From: Candidatus Scatomorpha stercoravium
GTDB taxonomy: Bacteria > Bacillota > Clostridia > Oscillospirales > Oscillospiraceae
Length of the DNA: 7,101 nt
Reading direction: 5' to 3'
Assembly: GCA_018716005.1 (NCBI GenBank)
Contig: DVKN01000002.1
Coordinates: 1-7,101 of the forward strand
Part shown: positions 4,986-7,101 of the stretch, one piece after another
Layout of the letters: each line of letters begins with the position of its first letter
How positions within the stretch are numbered: position 1 is the stretch's first letter
The notes under the pieces: model-generated
The model's database searches: none
The model's input: the letters and a program-made list of their open reading frames with translations, nothing else
What the model was told of the DNA's origin: nothing
Position numbers and translations under genes: made by a program

Positions 4986-6875
4986 ATGAGAGAAGCGCGT
5001 TATAAGTTCGCCGCGGCGCTCGAGGCCGCCGCGGAATGGGGCGGGATGAAGCGGGAGATAGCCTTCCTTGTCATAGGCGGTGCCTCGCTGCTTTTGAGCC
5101 TGGCCGGCTTTGATTTCCTGCCCTTTGACCCGGCCTGGGCCGCGATAATCCTCTGCGGCGTGCCTATAATACTCGAGGCTGTCGTGGGGCTTGTCACCGT
5201 CTTCGACATAAAGGCGGACGTGCTCGTCTCGCTCGCGCTTATCGCCTCCGTTGCGACGGGCGAGGATTTCGCGGCCGGAGAGGTGGCGTTTATAATGCAG
5301 CTCGGCGCGCTGCTCGAGGATATGACCGTCGCGAGGGCGCGGGCGGGCATAGAGCGGCTTGTGCGGCTCACGCCCGTTTCGGCGCGGCGCGTCACGCCCT
5401 CCGGCGAGGAGATTATCGCCGCCGGGGACGTGCGCGAGGGCGACATACTCCGCGTCCTGCCCGGCGAGTCGATACCGGTGGACGGCGTCGTCATTTCGGG
5501 CGAGACCTCGGTCGACCAGAGCGTCATGACCGGCGAGAGCCTGCCCGTGGACAAATCCGCCGGCGACGAGGTCAGCTCCGGCACCGTGAACCGCTTCGGC
5601 TCCTTCGATATGCGCGCGACGCGCGTCGGCGAGGACAGCTCCATACAGCGGATGATACGCCTCGTGCAGAGCGCCGACGCCGGGAAGGCGAAGATTGTCG
5701 GCCTCGCCGACCGCTGGGCGACCTGGATAGTAGTGATAGCGCTCTCGGCGGCGGCGCTCACCTGGGCCTTTACCGGCGAGATAATACGCGCCGTGACGAT
5801 ACTCGTCGTTTTCTGCCCCTGCGCGCTCGTGCTCGCGACGCCGACGGCCATCATGGCCGCCATAGGCAACGCGACGAGGCACGGCTTCCTCGTCCGAGAG
5901 GGGGACGCGCTCGAGCGCCTCGCGGGCGTAAAGAAGCTGTGCTTCGACAAGACCGGCACGCTCACGCGCGGCGAGCTGCGCGTCCGGGCGGTGAAGAGCG
6001 TCATGCCCGGTCTGGACGGCGACGGGCTCTTCTCCCTCGCGGCCGGGGCCGAGTCCCGCAGCGAGCACCCATTGGGCCGCGCCATAACTGCCTGCTGCCG
6101 CGAGGCGGGGCTCACGGCGCCGGAGTGCGCGGAGTTCAGGATGCTGCCCGGGCGGGGCGTCAGCGCCTCCGTCTGCGGGAAGAGGCTGCTCGCCGGACGC
6201 GCGGAGCTCCTCGAGGAAAGCGGCGCCGCCGTCCCGCCTGAGCTCGCCGCGGCCGCGGAGGAATTCACCCGAGAGGGCGCGACGGCCGTATATGTCGCCG
6301 TCGACGGCGCCGCAGCGGGCTTCATTGTCCTCGCCGACACGCTCCGGCCGGACGCGGCGGAGACAATCGCGGGCGTGAAGGGCGCCGGGGTCGAGCCCGT
6401 GCTGCTGACCGGCGACCATCCGGGCGCGGCGGAGAGCATCGCCCGCGCCGCCGGGATAGACGAATTCCGCGCCGGCTGCCTCCCGCAGGACAAGCTGGAC
6501 TACATCGGCTCCTGCCAGGCCGCGGGACAGGCCGTCTGCATGATAGGCGACGGAATAAACGACGCCCCGGCCCTGAAAAAGGCCGACGCCGGAATCGCGA
6601 TGGGCGGCGTGGGCAGCGACATCGCAATCGACGCGGCGGACATCGCCCTCGTGAACGACGACATAGCCCAGCTGCCCCACCTGCTGCGCCTGAGCCGGCG
6701 CATGATGCGCACGATAAAGCTGAACATCGCCTTCTCGATGTGCCTGAACTTCCTGGCCATAGGCCTTGCCATCCCGGGCATACTCGGGCCGGTAATCGGC
6801 GCGCTGGTGCACAACGCCGGGAGCGTCCTTGTAATCATAAACTCCTCCCTCCTCCTCGGCTGGAAGAGTAGATAA
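4986..6875 (+). CDS. P1B-type heavy-metal-transporting ATPase without N-terminal metal-binding domain
   Basis: The 629-residue protein couples ATP hydrolysis to metal export across the cytoplasmic membrane. In order: a short N-terminus without CxxC or a His cluster; four helices (about 25-43, 51-71, 77-91, 95-112); an actuator domain with TGES (182-185); helices near 244-262 and 266-290 with the ion-site motif CPC (277-279); phosphorylation motif DKTGT with Asp321; the HP pair His361-Pro362 typical of P1B pumps; TGD (475-477); hinge GDGINDAP (521-528); and two last helices (about 577-598, 601-623). Helix 7 has Asn580 and Asn588; helix 8 carries HNAGS (609-613) and NSS (619-621). This differs from Cu pumps (YN, then M-x-x-S-S) and from Zn/Cd pumps (a Lys, then an Asp), so the substrate is uncertain. 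The promoter palindrome and csoR nearby favour Cu(I) or another soft metal. It has its own promoter after alaX. Confidence 0.92.
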   Translation: MREARYKFAAALEAAAEWGGMKREIAFLVIGGASLLLSLAGFDFLPFDPAWAAIILCGVPIILEAVVGLVTVFDIKADVLVSLALIASVATGEDFAAGEVAFIMQLGALLEDMTVARARAGIERLVRLTPVSARRVTPSGEEIIAAGDVREGDILRVLPGESIPVDGVVISGETSVDQSVMTGESLPVDKSAGDEVSSGTVNRFGSFDMRATRVGEDSSIQRMIRLVQSADAGKAKIVGLADRWATWIVVIALSAAALTWAFTGEIIRAVTILVVFCPCALVLATPTAIMAAIGNATRHGFLVREGDALERLAGVKKLCFDKTGTLTRGELRVRAVKSVMPGLDGDGLFSLAAGAESRSEHPLGRAITACCREAGLTAPECAEFRMLPGRGVSASVCGKRLLAGRAELLEESGAAVPPELAAAAEEFTREGATAVYVAVDGAAAGFIVLADTLRPDAAETIAGVKGAGVEPVLLTGDHPGAAESIARAAGIDEFRAGCLPQDKLDYIGSCQAAGQAVCMIGDGINDAPALKKADAGIAMGGVGSDIAIDAADIALVNDDIAQLPHLLRLSRRMMRTIKLNIAFSMCLNFLAIGLAIPGILGPVIGALVHNAGSVLVIINSSLLLGWKSR

Positions 6876-6882
6876 AAAGGCA

Positions 6883-6912
6883 AAGCCGCGGCCCCGAAAA
6901 GGGCCGCGGCTT
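6883..6912. terminator. Strong GC-rich hairpin between convergent genes
   Basis: A 12-bp perfect stem, AAGCCGCGGCCC (6883-6894) with GGGCCGCGGCTT (6901-6912), closes a CGAAAA loop 7 nt after the ATPase stop. On the plus strand only TT follows, so it is a poor intrinsic terminator for the ATPase. On the minus strand the stem is followed by TTTGCC and TTTTT, a better fit to a terminator for the gene ending at 6927. Confidence 0.72.
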
Positions 6913-6917
6913 GCGAT

Positions 6918-6939
6918 TACCGGGGTTTATTCCCCGGTA
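6918..6939. repeat. Second inverted repeat spanning a stop codon
   Basis: TACCGGGG (6918-6925) and CCCCGGTA (6932-6939) form an 8-bp perfect stem with a TTTATT loop. It covers the TAA stop (6929-6927) of the minus-strand gene. Neither strand has a T-tract right after it, so it is probably an accessory hairpin protecting or pausing transcripts next to the 6883-6912 stem. Confidence 0.6.
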
Positions 6940-7101
6940 TAGAGCGGGTCGTACTCCGCGCCGAAGAGCTCGTGGACGGCGTCGAGGGCTATGACCATGT
7001 CGGTGTAGACGTCCTCGGTCATGAAATCCCAGGGCTCGCCGCTCTCCCAGGCGTCGATGGCGTTGTGCAGGTCGACGACGCGGTAGTGCCACTCAAAGTC
7101 G
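6927..7101 (-). CDS. Unidentified protein, C-terminal fragment (5' end outside window)
   Basis: Reading from base 7100 downwards, an uninterrupted frame gives 57 residues ending at TAA (6929-6927). The fragment contains DLHNAIDAWESGEPW, then TEDVYTDMVIALDAVHELFG, and ends with DPLYTGE. It is acidic and helical. The pattern of a helix, a G-x-P turn, T-x-E-D and a final helix MVIALDAV recalls the C-terminus of Gfo/Idh/MocA-type oxidoreductases, but this is only a weak resemblance and I do not assign a function. Coding status is supported by the in-frame run to the edge, by GC-rich third positions like the neighbours, and by the hairpins placed at and after the stop. It converges on the ATPase gene. 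Confidence 0.65.
   Translation of the reverse strand, partial: DFEWHYRVVDLHNAIDAWESGEPWDFMTEDVYTDMVIALDAVHELFGAEYDPLYTGE

Noticed and set aside
3851..5005. Arg-rich plus-strand frame overlapping alaX and extending over the ATPase promoter
   Set aside because: It is out of frame with the clear AlaX motifs and crosses promoter, operator and RBS signals.
4944..6812. 622-codon minus-strand frame opposite the ATPase
   Set aside because: All P-type ATPase motifs are on the plus strand in one frame; the antisense frame is a stop-poor GC artefact.
1..7101. CRISPR array, tRNA/rRNA, insertion sequence, riboswitch or phage genes
   Set aside because: No regularly spaced repeats, no tRNA-like or rRNA stretch, no transposase or terminal repeats; intergenic gaps are under about 125 bp and are explained by promoters and terminators.

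Overview
The window is high-GC bacterial DNA, densely packed with genes and free of mobile-element or phage signatures. The LemA/TPM pair, the tandem DUF1538 protein, the stand-alone AlaX with a CCAPH zinc motif, strong AGGAGG/GAGGTG ribosome binding sites and textbook sigma-A promoters suggest a high-GC Clostridia (Bacillota, possibly Oscillospiraceae-like). This placement is by family resemblance only.

Layout: (1) 1-1099, plus strand: the 3' end of a lemA-like gene, then a secreted, membrane-anchored TPM-domain protein with a Gly-rich tail, closed by a bidirectional terminator at 1112-1139. (2) 1153-3645, minus strand: a tight three-gene operon read as DUF1538 membrane protein (tandem duplicate) -> double-domain PII-like protein -> CsoR-type metal-sensing repressor. 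The junctions are a 1-nt stop/start overlap and a 1-nt gap, and a consensus promoter sits at 3683-3711. (3) 3646-3767: a divergent intergenic region with back-to-back promoters. (4) 3768-4922, plus strand: an alanyl-tRNA editing protein of the AlaX family with a C-terminal DHHA1-like region. (5) 4986-6872, plus strand: a P1B-type heavy-metal ATPase. Its own promoter begins inside the alaX stop codon and is overlapped by a perfect 8-bp-arm palindrome with ATACC/GGTAT arms, a very plausible CsoR operator. (6) 6883-6939: two adjacent inverted repeats between convergent genes. (7) 6927-7101, minus strand: the C-terminal end of an unidentified gene running off the window.

Working model (inference): the CsoR-type protein represses the ATPase promoter about 3.5 kb away. 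Metal, probably Cu(I) or another soft metal, would release it so that the ATPase exports the metal. Because csoR is co-transcribed with a PII-like protein and a putative transporter, metal sensing is tied genetically to a PII/membrane-protein pair that resembles GlnK-AmtB or SbtB-SbtA in arrangement. This operon and the hybrid ion-site signature of the ATPase are the most interesting parts of the window.
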